DNA from: Mesorhizobium sp. WSM4306
Lineage (GTDB): Bacteria > Pseudomonadota > Alphaproteobacteria > Rhizobiales > Rhizobiaceae
NCBI RefSeq assembly: GCF_007003975.1
Contig: NZ_VFTC01000022.1
Location: 52,466 to 116,465, forward strand
Length of the DNA: 64,000 nucleotides
Direction of reading: 5' to 3'
In this document: piece by piece, positions 25,971 to 33,769 of the stretch
How the letters are laid out: the number at the start of each line of letters is the position of its first letter
How positions within the stretch are numbered: position 1 is the stretch's first letter
Program-made: the position numbers and the translations under genes
The notes under the pieces: model-generated
Seen by the model: only the letters and a program-made list of their open reading frames with translations
Told to the model about the DNA's origin: nothing
The model's database searches: none

Positions 25971-26050
25971 CCGATGGGGGCTTCAGTCGGCAATGGGATG
26001 GGACTTTAGTCGTACGCCGAGAGGCAATGGTCTCACACATACCGTTCGGC

Positions 26051-26075
26051 GGAACGGTCGTCTTCCATGCTTGTT
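26051..26075 (+). promoter_or_regulatory. EcfG/RpoE2-type promoter, divergent from the DUF1236 promoter
   Basis: GGAAC (26051-26055), 17 bases, GTT (26073-26075). It sits inside a small palindrome (ACCGTTC-GGCG-GAACGGT, 26041-26058). An ATG with a GGAGGAAACC site follows at 26101, so a short stress-induced transcript is expected. Confidence 0.6.
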
Positions 26076-26100
26076 GTCACGCCGAAATTTGGAGGAAACC

Positions 26101-26754
26101 ATGGACAAGAGTGTTGGCCAAGCGCGGTGGTCGCTCGCGCCGATTTTCGCTACCGGCGTAACCTTCTATTCCTGGCGGCGATCCTCTTTTGAGAACGTGA
26201 AGGTCTGCGCAGTGTCTGTCCCTTTCCTGCGCCGATGGGGTTCGTTCGGCGGGCGAACCCTCAAAGATAAGCGAGGTTCTTATGTTGCGCGACGCGGCCC
26301 AAATGAGACCCGATCCGGGTGTCACCCCAAAATGGCCGGCGCGATATTGCCCGGTGAGACAACAGCGAACCCCGCGCCGGCCACCGCGGGATACACGGAA
26401 ATTAGCGCTCTCCGAACGATCGGCAACGATTGGTTAAGGACGCACAGTAAGTCCTGGTTGAAGCCACCGCTGAGCGCATTAAATCCCCAAGGTCACCGCG
26501 ACGTATGGACATCGGTGCTTTGGAGCTCGTTGGCTTTGGCCCCGGGATTAGAGGTTGGTATCATGACCCAGCCAAGGATATCGGCTTCCGACTGCAATGC
26601 CTTGCGCGGCGCCTTTGTGAAATGCGTCATCGAAAAGAACATCCCGGAGGACCGATGGCGTGATGAGGCGGCGCTGTTGATCCGAGACTTTACGGATAGC
26701 GATGACGTAGATTCCAACTTGCTGGAATGGATTATACGAACTGGCACTATCTAG
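26101..26754 (+). CDS. Uncertain reading frame behind a stress promoter
   Basis: ATG 26101 has one of the best ribosome sites in this region (GGAGGAAACC) and lies 26 bases after a promoter-like GGAAC-N17-GTT. The frame starts MDKSVGQARWSLAPIFATGV and stays open to 26754, but its middle looks non-coding and its last 63 codons are probably a separate gene (26563-26754). A shift of frame near 26165 would give a tiny membrane peptide ending LFLAAILF. A short or frameshifted stress peptide is more likely than a 217-residue protein. Confidence 0.2.
   Translation: MDKSVGQARWSLAPIFATGVTFYSWRRSSFENVKVCAVSVPFLRRWGSFGGRTLKDKRGSYVARRGPNETRSGCHPKMAGAILPGETTANPAPATAGYTEISALRTIGNDWLRTHSKSWLKPPLSALNPQGHRDVWTSVLWSSLALAPGLEVGIMTQPRISASDCNALRGAFVKCVIEKNIPEDRWRDEAALLIRDFTDSDDVDSNLLEWIIRTGTI
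26563..26754 (+). CDS. Small hypothetical protein (63 residues)
   Basis: MTQPRISASDCNALRGAFVK starts a 63-residue soluble protein with WRDEAALLIRDFTDSDDVDS in the middle and ending WIIRTGTI. GAGG lies ten bases before the ATG. Composition and the matching start suggest a real gene; the family is not recognised. Confidence 0.45.
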   Translation: MTQPRISASDCNALRGAFVKCVIEKNIPEDRWRDEAALLIRDFTDSDDVDSNLLEWIIRTGTI

Positions 26755-26782
26755 CCGTGGGGGGATTCGCCGGCCCTGCGCG

Positions 26783-27142
26783 ATGCTGGCCAGGACACCC
26801 TTCACAGAGATCGAGATCGAGGACGTTGGCTTCTACCGACTGCCGAGCATGTGGCATCGCATCAAGCGCGTGAAGCTAGCCGACCGCGGCGTTGCCATTT
26901 TCGCTTTCGGCTGCGGGATGACAGTGCGGCAGTTCCGCAAGCCGCCGGCCGACAAGCAGGCGCTGGGTCTCGCGCGCTCATCTGGTGCTTTCTTCGCCAT
27001 CAAATTGTTAGCCCCCAGCGAGGCCACAGAGCGGGCGCCAGGACGCGCTAGGCGCATCGGCAGTGTAGAACAGCGGCGACGAAAACGCGCGCTGACGGGA
27101 AGGTGGGGCTGGTGGGAGACCTTTAACCCAAGTGAGTCATGA
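26783..27142 (+). CDS. Hypothetical protein, weak support
   Basis: A 119-residue frame with a plausible first half (FYRLPSMWHRIKRVKLADRG) and a basic, low-complexity second half rich in Arg. No motif or good ribosome site is seen. It could be a degenerate gene. Confidence 0.25.
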   Translation: MLARTPFTEIEIEDVGFYRLPSMWHRIKRVKLADRGVAIFAFGCGMTVRQFRKPPADKQALGLARSSGAFFAIKLLAPSEATERAPGRARRIGSVEQRRRKRALTGRWGWWETFNPSES

Positions 27143-27156
27143 GACGCGCCCACAAC

Positions 27157-27482
27157 CTTCGCCCCGCAAGGGCGCGCTTGACGATTTCAGCGAATGTCTC
27201 GCCGACCGGGTACGCCAAGGCCAAGGGCTCCTAACCGAACAGGGCGGCCCGGCAGTTTGGCGGGGGAGCCAATACGGCCGGGCCTAACCGGGGGGACAAA
27301 GCTACGTGTTGGGCAGCACCGGTTGGCGAAGGAATATACGCGCCTGCTAATTTAATCGGAACACATCCTTAAGAACGAATGGGGGTAACCCGCGCGCTGG
27401 GTGGGCGGTCATTTTCTCAACCTCACACCAGCACCGCCACGCTTCGCCCCCGCAAGGGCGTGCTTGAAATTTTAACAGAATG
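27157..27482. repeat. Pair of 40-bp imperfect direct repeats with hairpins
   Basis: A unit starting CTTCGCCCCGCAAGGGC at 27157-27196 recurs at 27442-27482 (CTTCGCCCCCGCAAGGGC) and ends in both cases with GAATG. Each holds a small GCCC/GGGC hairpin. The 27143-27708 stretch has no convincing protein gene, so these repeats are its main feature. Confidence 0.55.
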
Positions 27483-27708
27483 AGAGGGCATTCTGTCCGT
27501 GGGCGCAGCAACCCGGACCAGTGACGACCGAAAATCGTTGGCGGGATCTCAAGTCATTTGTCCCTCTTTGGGACGACGCGCAGCTTGGCGGCTGCCGCGA
27601 ACGGCCTCTCTATAGGCCGGGGGGCGGTGGTGCTGTCCAGACCTCGCGGTTAAAAGCCACCGGCTCGTCTCCGTAGCACGCCGGGTCGAGCCAGTGAGAA
27701 CCAACCCC

Positions 27709-27900
27709 ATGACTACCGACATCGACATCACCAAGAAGGGCAAAGCCCACGCCGCAATGGCCGACGGGCTCGTCGTTGACATCCACAACCCCAAAGCGAT
27801 CGGCGACGCCATAGAGAAGCTGATCGACATGCTGGACGCCTTGTCGCCAGATCCCGCTACGACGCCGGCATGCTTCCCTTGCGCGAGCCGGAATGCGTAG
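27709..27900 (+). CDS. Small hypothetical protein
   Basis: A 63-residue frame starting MTTDIDITKKGKAHAAMADG with an amphipathic middle (AIGDAIEKLIDMLDALSPDP). The N-terminal two thirds look coding and the tail does not. No good ribosome site is seen. Confidence 0.35.
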   Translation: MTTDIDITKKGKAHAAMADGLVVDIHNPKAIGDAIEKLIDMLDALSPDPATTPACFPCASRNA

Positions 27901-27907
27901 TGGGAGC

Positions 27908-27932
27908 GGAACCTTTAGCTGTCGCTAATGTT
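27908..27932 (+). promoter_or_regulatory. EcfG/RpoE2-type promoter for secreted helical protein gene
   Basis: GGAAC (27908-27912), 17 bases, GTT (27930-27932), about 80 bases before the ATG at 28013. Confidence 0.6.
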
Positions 27933-28012
27933 TAGCAACGCAACGCCCGATTAATCGCGCCCTGCTGCTCTGTCTGTCTTGCGAGCATTGGCGCCGCATT
28001 AGGAGAACAGCC

Positions 28013-28645
28013 ATGAACAGGCGTTTGATGCTCCTTTCCTCCTTCGCTGTGTATCTTGCTGCTGCCGGCCTACCACTCCTGCCCTTGGCCCGCGCTGACG
28101 AAGCGCAATCGGCGGCCGACGTCAGGGCTGCAATGCGCAAGCTTTGGGAGGACCATATTACCTACACCCGCAACTACATCATCAGCGCCCTCGCAGGCCT
28201 TCGAGACACTGATGACGTCGCAAAGCGCCTTCTCGAAAACCAGGACGACATAGGGGACGCGGTAAAACCCTACTACGGCGATGCGGCCGGAAACCAGCTG
28301 GCCACGCTGCTGAAAGACCATATCAAGATTGCAACTGAAGTTGTCAAAGCGGCCAAGTCAGGCAACAAGGGCAAGCTCTCTGCTGCCCAAAAAAAATGGG
28401 CTGACAACGCCGACGATATTGCAATGTTTCTTGGTAAGGCCAATCCGAACTGGTCGGAAAAGGATATGCAGGACATGCTACGTAAGCATCTGGAGCTGAC
28501 GACCGGCGAAGTGGTTGGTCGGCTGAAGAAGGATTGGGCTGCCGATATCAAGTCCTATGACGAAGGGCACGTTCACATGTTGAAGTTCGCCGACATGCTG
28601 ACCGACGGTATCGCCAAACAGTTTCCCAATAAGTTCAAGGGCTGA
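28013..28645 (+). CDS. Secreted alpha-helical protein of unknown function
   Basis: The 210-residue protein has a signal peptide (about residues 1-28, ending PLARA) and is otherwise almost all helix. DVRAAMRKLWEDHITYTRNY starts the mature part and HLELTTGEVVGRLKKDW lies near the end. His and Asp residues repeat along helices (WEDH, KDH, DEGHVHM), which could bind metal as in four-helix bundles; this is inference. Related rhizobial proteins are often labelled glycosyltransferase without reason. AGGAGAACAGCC precedes the ATG, and a stress-type promoter lies at 27908-27932. Confidence 0.8.
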   Translation: MNRRLMLLSSFAVYLAAAGLPLLPLARADEAQSAADVRAAMRKLWEDHITYTRNYIISALAGLRDTDDVAKRLLENQDDIGDAVKPYYGDAAGNQLATLLKDHIKIATEVVKAAKSGNKGKLSAAQKKWADNADDIAMFLGKANPNWSEKDMQDMLRKHLELTTGEVVGRLKKDWAADIKSYDEGHVHMLKFADMLTDGIAKQFPNKFKG

Positions 28646-28884
28646 TCCGGGATTATTCTGACGCGGGTCTTGCATCAGGTGCTGTGATTGCGCCTACGCC
28701 CGCGAGGGGTTCCTCGTGTAACTGCGACTAAAGTCCCTAGCTGCCCGGCATTGGTCCCGACGACGAAACATAGGGCCCGCTATCTCATTTTGCTCCCGAC
28801 CGGCGAGCGGTAGTCTCTTCATCGTCGGTCGACGAGTACCAGTCGTTTTCAGACGATGGGCGGAAGCTCATTTTGGAGGCATGC

Positions 28885-29085
28885 ATGGGACATGGCGGAC
28901 TCATTGCGGAAGTGTTTACCGCGCTTCTCCTGATAAGCATCGTTGCAGTCGTGTTCTCCCCCACAGCGAGTGTGATCGTGGCTGTGGCGCGCTCAACAGG
29001 CCGACCCGTCCCGATCATCGGCCCAATCGTTTCAATGTCTTCCGGAATCGTCCTGGCTATCTGGCTTTCCAGGAGCGAATCTTGA
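28885..29085 (+). CDS. Small membrane protein upstream of NRAMP transporter
   Basis: The 66-residue protein has two predicted membrane helices (AEVFTALLLISIVAVVF and GPIVSMSSGIVLAIWLS) joined by a short loop. GGAGG at 28876-28880 supports ATG 28885; ATG 28881, in another frame, is too close. Its TGA overlaps the TTG start of the NRAMP gene (TTGA at 29082-29085), so the two are translationally coupled. It may be a partner of the transporter. No named family is recognised. Confidence 0.65.
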   Translation: MGHGGLIAEVFTALLLISIVAVVFSPTASVIVAVARSTGRPVPIIGPIVSMSSGIVLAIWLSRSES

Positions 29086-30389
29086 CCGATGCGAGGGCCA
29101 AGGTCGTCGTCCGGGAGCAAAGCAATGTGCAGGGACCGTTCAAGAAGTTCCTGCGAACAATTGGTCCAGGCTTCATCACCGGTGCTTCGGATGATGACCC
29201 CTCAGGCATAGGCACCTATAGCCAGGCCGGGGCACAGTTGGGCTTCAACATCGGCTGGACCATGCTGTTCACCTTCCCGTTGATGTCGGCGATACAGGAG
29301 ATAGCAGCTAGAATCGGCCGTACGACCGGGAAGGGAATTTCTGGCAATTTGAGCCGCTACTATCCAGCTTCGCTGATGTATTTTGTCGTAAGCCTGCTAT
29401 TTGCTGCGAACGCCATAAACATCGGCGCCGACCTAAGCGCCATGGCCGAGGCCCTAAAATTACTGATCGGAGGGCCGAGCTCGATCTATGTCTTGGCGTT
29501 TGCCTTGACCTCCGTCACGGCAATCGCATTCATTCGCTATAGCCGCTACGTTACGATACTCAAATGGACGACGCTCAGCCTGTTCGCCTATGTCGTAGCA
29601 ATGTTTTTTGCGAACGTAGCGTGGGCGGAGGCGGCAAAGGGGCTGCTAATACCCCATGTGGAATGGAGCGGCGCGTTCTTTACCACTCTCGTGGCGATTC
29701 TAGGAACGACCATTTCTCCTTACCTGTTCTTCTGGCAGGCCTCACAAGAGGTGGAAGAGGAAGAATTGAAACCAATAGCCAAACCGCTGAAGCGGGCGCC
29801 TTGGCAGGCGGTGAGAGCCTTTGAGCGGATCCGCGCCGATACGCTGATCGGAATGGCATTGTCGAATCTCATTGCCGTTGCCATCATTTTTACAACTGCA
29901 GCAACGCTTCACAAGGCTGGCGTCACGGACATTTCATCGTCGACAGACGCTGCCAAAGCATTAGAGCCGGTCGCGGGGAAATTTGCGTTTATCGTCTTTT
30001 CCGCCGGGATCATCGGTACGGGATTGCTGGCGGTCCCCGTTTTGGCGGGCTCGGCGGCTTTTGCGGTTGGCGAAGCTATGCACTGGCCAGTGGGTCTTGA
30101 GCGCAAGCCAAAAGAGGCGGCGGCGTTCTATGCTACACTCGCCACGGCCACAGCCCTCGGCACCGGCATCATGTTTACTCCCATCGATCCTATCAAAGCG
30201 CTTTACTGGAGCGCCGTGATCAACGGCATTTGCGCGGTTCCGGTGATGGTCGTGATGATGCTGATGGCTAGCCGCGCCGATATTATGGGAGAATTCCAGG
30301 TGCGTGGATGGCTGCGGCTATTGGGCTGGCTGTCGACCATCGCGATGACGCTGGCAGCGCTTGGTCTTGTGGCGCAGTGGTTCTTCTGA
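29082..30389 (+). CDS. NRAMP-family divalent metal transporter
   Basis: The 435-residue protein has about eleven membrane helices. The first carries GPGFITGASDDDPSGIGTY, where DPSG replaces the DPGN metal motif of classical MntH, a variant seen in NRAMP-related transporters that may carry other ions. The ISPYLFFWQASQEVEEEE segment lies in the middle. The start is TTG 29082 with AGGAGCG eleven bases upstream, coupled to the preceding small membrane protein. Likely substrates are manganese, iron or magnesium; the DPSG variant makes classical Mn/Fe uptake uncertain. Confidence 0.85.
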   Translation: MTDARAKVVVREQSNVQGPFKKFLRTIGPGFITGASDDDPSGIGTYSQAGAQLGFNIGWTMLFTFPLMSAIQEIAARIGRTTGKGISGNLSRYYPASLMYFVVSLLFAANAINIGADLSAMAEALKLLIGGPSSIYVLAFALTSVTAIAFIRYSRYVTILKWTTLSLFAYVVAMFFANVAWAEAAKGLLIPHVEWSGAFFTTLVAILGTTISPYLFFWQASQEVEEEELKPIAKPLKRAPWQAVRAFERIRADTLIGMALSNLIAVAIIFTTAATLHKAGVTDISSSTDAAKALEPVAGKFAFIVFSAGIIGTGLLAVPVLAGSAAFAVGEAMHWPVGLERKPKEAAAFYATLATATALGTGIMFTPIDPIKALYWSAVINGICAVPVMVVMMLMASRADIMGEFQVRGWLRLLGWLSTIAMTLAALGLVAQWFF

Positions 30390-30815
30390 TCGCGTTAGTG
30401 TCTCTAATACGCATGCATTTCAGATGTGGTGTTGAAAAAGCATGGGCAGCGAACCCGGCGGTGACCGTCCTTGCCCGGCCTCCGGTAGTGTTAGAGCGCT
30501 AAAGTCAACGTGACCGCAACGGGCATCCCCGCATACATTCGCGCGCGGTCTAACCTAAGTAGATTGGCTTAGACGACGTCGAGCTAGATATACCGGCAAA
30601 AACGCGGCCGGCGCCGCTTTGGCGGTTACCAAATAACGCCGGCCAAGGCGGAATCAGGTCGCCGCGCTAATCCGCATCGATGGAGCAGTCTCGGGCCCGA
30701 TGCTCTTGTACCCACTTTCCCCTCCAGCGATCGGAGGTCCACTCGGATACCTCAGGCCCGTTGCCTTCGGCAGCGGGCTTTTGCCTGTGTGTTGCCACCA
30801 GGTCCAGGTGGTCCG
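30390..30815. other. Intergenic region, no gene seen
   Basis: About 430 bases with only short shadow frames and several GC-rich inverted repeats. It leads into the promoter at 30816. Confidence 0.6.
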
Positions 30816-30840
30816 GGAACAATAGAACGGGTGCCTGGTT
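30816..30840 (+). promoter_or_regulatory. EcfG/RpoE2-type promoter
   Basis: GGAAC (30816-30820), 17 bases, GTT (30838-30840), 38 bases before the ATG at 30878. Confidence 0.65.
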
Positions 30841-30877
30841 TCCTTGGATAGCCACCATTGCAGCGAGGAGAGACGTC

Positions 30878-31141
30878 ATGAGCGAGGCACTGAGAACCAC
30901 AAATCACGAAGTGATCCGGGCATGGGTGGAAGCGCGTAAGGGCAGGCCGGCGGTGGTGCGGGACTCAGGAAAGGGCGCCATTCTGCGGGTCGATTTTGGG
31001 CAAGATGACGAGCAGCTGCAGCCTGTCGAATGGGATGAGTTTTTCCGCATATTGGACGCAAACAATTTGGCTTTCCTGCATCAGGATTTGACGGAGAGCG
31101 GCACCACCAGCCTCGTCAGCAGATTTGTCGAGCGCAATTGA
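30878..31141 (+). CDS. Small hypothetical protein, stress-promoter controlled
   Basis: An 87-residue acidic soluble protein starting MSEALRTTNHEVIRAWVEAR, with LRVDFGQDDEQLQPVEWDEF in the middle and ending RFVERN. GAGGAG lies ten bases before the ATG, and a GGAAC-N17-GTT promoter lies close upstream. Similar small proteins occur across rhizobia; no function is known to me. Confidence 0.65.
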   Translation: MSEALRTTNHEVIRAWVEARKGRPAVVRDSGKGAILRVDFGQDDEQLQPVEWDEFFRILDANNLAFLHQDLTESGTTSLVSRFVERN

Positions 31142-31341
31142 GGGGACCCACGTGCCGGCCTGATCAATGATTGCCGGACATTTCATTGTTGCCTTGCGGA
31201 CGGCTAAATGCATTGTTCGCACGCGGCTGTGAGCTGGCCATCAAATCCGCGAAGCAATGCTACACCGCGATGGCGCGTGCGGAAGGATTTACCTGAAACG
31301 TTCCGACCGGACATCCGACCCTATGCAGATTTGCGCTTCGA

Positions 31342-31707
31342 TTAACCAGCCTTCGATTTTGGCGCTTCGCCGCCCTCATATGCTAGGCTCTTGCGGAGAA
31401 TCTCGGCCAGATTGACCACATTTTCTTTCGGCTTCGGCGCGGGTTTCGGTGGTGCTTTACCCTTTCGTTTCGCATCGATCATCGCGATCAGAGCATCTTC
31501 ATAGGTGTCCTCGAATTTGGACGGATCGAATTTGGTGACCTTCTTGTCGATCAGAATGCCGGCAATCTCGAGCAACTCGGAATCGTAATCCGTCTTCTTG
31601 ATGTCTTTGAAGACGCTGTCTTCAGACGTCATCTCGTTGGGGGTCCGAAGTTCGGTCAGCAGCATGCCTTTTCCAAAGGGTTGAATGAGGACTTCTCGTC
31701 CGCGCTG
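31342..31707 (-). pseudogene. C-terminal fragment of a Ku DNA-repair protein
   Basis: The minus strand reads REVLIQPFGKGMLLTELRTP, then SELLEIAGILIDKKVTKFDP and EDTYEDALIAMIDAKRKGK, which is the C-terminal third of bacterial Ku (core end plus basic tail). An in-frame TAG at 31710-31708 closes the frame upstream, and no ring-forming beta-barrel remains. The internal Met at 31665 is the only start, without a good ribosome site. Ku normally works with LigD in end joining; no ligD is nearby. The fragment could not form the Ku ring. Confidence 0.75.
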
Positions 31708-31861
31708 CTAGAGCACCACGCATTCTGAGTTGGGATTCGTGAGCGTCAAAGAACGACCAATGAGATCGCATGATGGCCGGCCGATCGACCCCGATACGTA
31801 GTTCAAAACAACCTTTCCGACCTCGTCGACTGCCCTAGCTCTATGTTGAGAGGAGACTGGG

Positions 31862-32314
31862 ATGGCAATTTACGGTCTGAGGGTGATCAGCTTCATCATG
31901 GTCGCATTGGCCTTTGTCCCGGGCGGCGCGCACTTCTTCTCGATGTTCAACAAGCTGAAGCTCGATGGGACGAGCTACCTGGCCGCGCAACGCGCCTACG
32001 ACGGCTGGAGCCTGTTCGGAATCGTGGTGCTTGGGGCATTGCTCTTCACAGCCGCCCTGGCAGTCCTGCTTTACCGGTCAGGTGGGTCATTCGGCCTTGT
32101 TGTCCTTGCCTTCATCAGCATCGGTGCCACCCAACTCGCCTTCTGGACGCTGACCTATCCGATCAACCAGGCAACCCGGAACTGGACCGTTTTGCCCGAA
32201 AACTGGGAGTTGCTGCGGCGCCAGTGGGAGTATTCGCACGCCGTCGCCGCCGGCCTCAATGCCTTGGCGTTGCTGGTACTTTTCATATCAGCGCTTCGCG
32301 CAGCGGTCCGTTGA
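31862..32314 (+). CDS. Four-helix membrane protein of unknown function
   Basis: The 150-residue protein has four hydrophobic helices (ISFIMVALAFVPGGAHFFSM, then LFGIVVLGALLFTAALAVLL, FGLVVLAFISIGATQLAFW and a C-terminal one). A conserved-looking NQATRNWTVLPENWELLRRQ stretch lies between helices 3 and 4, as in DUF1772-like proteins. AGGAG precedes the ATG. The role is unknown. Confidence 0.7.
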   Translation: MAIYGLRVISFIMVALAFVPGGAHFFSMFNKLKLDGTSYLAAQRAYDGWSLFGIVVLGALLFTAALAVLLYRSGGSFGLVVLAFISIGATQLAFWTLTYPINQATRNWTVLPENWELLRRQWEYSHAVAAGLNALALLVLFISALRAAVR

Positions 32315-32417
32315 ACGAGCACGTCTTCACCGACGCGGCGATCGACCGGGCCGGTGGAGGCGTCGCTTATCCTGATCCCCGGGTGGAGCGCGTGCTCGGC
32401 GGCAGCCGCTGCCGAAG

Positions 32418-32442
32418 GGAACCAAAAATATCATCCGGAATT
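32418..32442 (+). promoter_or_regulatory. Possible EcfG/RpoE2-type promoter, one mismatch
   Basis: GGAAC (32418-32422), 17 bases, ATT (32440-32442), 27 bases before the DUF2934 start. One base differs from the -10 GTT. Confidence 0.35.
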
Positions 32443-32468
32443 GAGACTGATGATCGGAGGATCGAGCC

Positions 32469-32663
32469 ATGCCAAGCAGGGAACAGCGCATCAAACAGCG
32501 AGCCTATGAAATCTGGGAGCGCGAAGGCCATCCGGCTGGACGCGACCAGGAGCACTGGGATCAGGCCGTGCAGGAAATAGAGGCTGAAGGTCCGGAAGCA
32601 GAGCGCGCGGCGGTCCCACCCGAATCCGGGAGCAGCGGCGACTCCAATGGCTCGAATGGTTGA
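32469..32663 (+). CDS. DUF2934 domain protein
   Basis: The 64-residue protein is a DUF2934 member: MPSREQRIKQRAYEIWEREG followed by HPAGRDQEHWDQAVQEIE. The N-terminal helical domain takes about 40 residues and the tail is Ser/Gly rich. DUF2934 proteins are small and of unknown function, often stress-induced in Rhizobiales. GGAGGATCGAGCC precedes the ATG. Confidence 0.8.
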   Translation: MPSREQRIKQRAYEIWEREGHPAGRDQEHWDQAVQEIEAEGPEAERAAVPPESGSSGDSNGSNG

Positions 32664-32679
32664 AGGCTGATCGCACCAG

Positions 32680-32704
32680 GCAACCAAAATAGCGGCGCCT
32701 CGTT
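32680..32704 (+). promoter_or_regulatory. Possible EcfG/RpoE2-type promoter, one mismatch
   Basis: GCAAC (32680-32684, GGAAC with one change), 17 bases, GTT (32702-32704), 30 bases before the lipoprotein start. Confidence 0.4.
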
Positions 32705-32733
32705 TTCGAATAAAAGCAGAGGAGGCTTCGACG

Positions 32734-32916
32734 ATGAGAGTTCCATCATGTCTGATCCTGGCGGTGGGTCTTGCGCTGGCTGCCTGTGACAACAGCACCC
32801 AGCCGACGAAAGCCAATACCGACACGGTCAACAAGAGCCCACAGGTCGACCAGGACGCCAGACCGAAATCCACGACTGGTGGCGACCAGCCGGTTGCGCC
32901 CTCTCAAAGCAAATGA
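32734..32916 (+). CDS. Small lipoprotein
   Basis: A 60-residue protein with a lipoprotein signal (LILAVGLALAAC, lipobox LAAC with Cys at residue 18) and a short hydrophilic mature part rich in Thr, Gln and Lys. GAGGAGGCTTCGACG precedes the ATG. It lies 60 bases before the DUF427 gene on the same strand and may share its transcript. Confidence 0.7.
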   Translation: MRVPSCLILAVGLALAACDNSTQPTKANTDTVNKSPQVDQDARPKSTTGGDQPVAPSQSK

Positions 32917-32976
32917 CCTCGGTCTCGACAGATCGGATCGACGAGCGGTTCTCGTAATCAGCAAGGAGCATTCGAA

Positions 32977-33387
32977 ATGCAGACGTCAGCCGAAACTTCA
33001 GACCTTCGCCATCGCCAATTCGCGATAGAGCCATTCGACGGCACGGTGACGGTGCGGTTTTCCGACGCCATAGTCGCGGCAACCGAACGGGCAAAGGTGC
33101 TTCGGGAAGAAGGGCATGATCCCGTGCATTATATCCCCTTCGAGGATATCTATTTCGAACTTTTCGAAAAGACGAACACGGTCACCAAATCCCCGCTAAT
33201 TGGCACGGCGAGCTATTGGCGCGTCCACGCCGTCGGAAGTTCGGCCGACGATTTCATGTGGGCCTACGAGACGCCGAATAGCGCGGCGAAGGCAATTGCG
33301 CGTCACGGTGCGTTCGATCCAAAAAAGGCGCGCATTGACATCGAACCCGCAGAGGACAAACGGCACACGCCCCACGTGATCGAGTAG
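32977..33387 (+). CDS. DUF427 domain protein
   Basis: The 136-residue protein matches DUF427: VTVRFSDAIVAATERAKVLR, EGHDPVHYIPFEDIYFELFE and the later TASYWRVHAVGSSADDFMWA. The fold is a small beta-sandwich of unknown function. AAGGAGC lies before the ATG. It follows the lipoprotein and may be in the same stress operon. Confidence 0.85.
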   Translation: MQTSAETSDLRHRQFAIEPFDGTVTVRFSDAIVAATERAKVLREEGHDPVHYIPFEDIYFELFEKTNTVTKSPLIGTASYWRVHAVGSSADDFMWAYETPNSAAKAIARHGAFDPKKARIDIEPAEDKRHTPHVIE

Positions 33388-33394
33388 GGCCGGA

Positions 33395-33650
33395 TTACCG
33401 GCGAGGGAATTCCTCATCGAGGATGCGCAAGCCTTCTTCGTATTTGGTCGCCGATGCCCCGATCTGCCGCGACTGCCAGATATTGTCTTCCAGGTCGGCG
33501 CGCTTCACCGGCAGCGCAAGTTTGTTCGATGCAGCCCGCCGCACGAAGGCGAAATAATCCTCGCCATCCCGGCGCGACATGGCATCGACGGCCGAAGCAA
33601 TTGCCGGACTGAAGCCGGGTCGCCTGCCTGCCGTCTACCTCATAGGTCAT
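33395..33650 (-). pseudogene. Small gene broken by a 4-bp duplication
   Basis: Two minus-strand frames join into one coherent protein: MTYEVDGR from ATG 33650, then RPGFSPAIASAVDAMSRRDG and LPVKRADLEDNIWQSRQIGA, ending EEFPRR at 33395. The frames differ by a tandem GGCA duplication (plus strand TGCC at 33625-33628 and 33629-33632). Removing one copy restores an 83-residue reading. An alternative is initiation at the internal ATG 33580, giving 61 residues. Function is unknown. Confidence 0.5.
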
Positions 33651-33769
33651 CGGCGTGGTCTGCCCTAGACCTTCGCATCATATGACAGACACCTCCGCTG
33701 AATAGTTTCCGCCGTCCACTCCGTCGCATTGTCTGCCGCATCGGCCACCCCGGCCCATAGGAGAAGACG

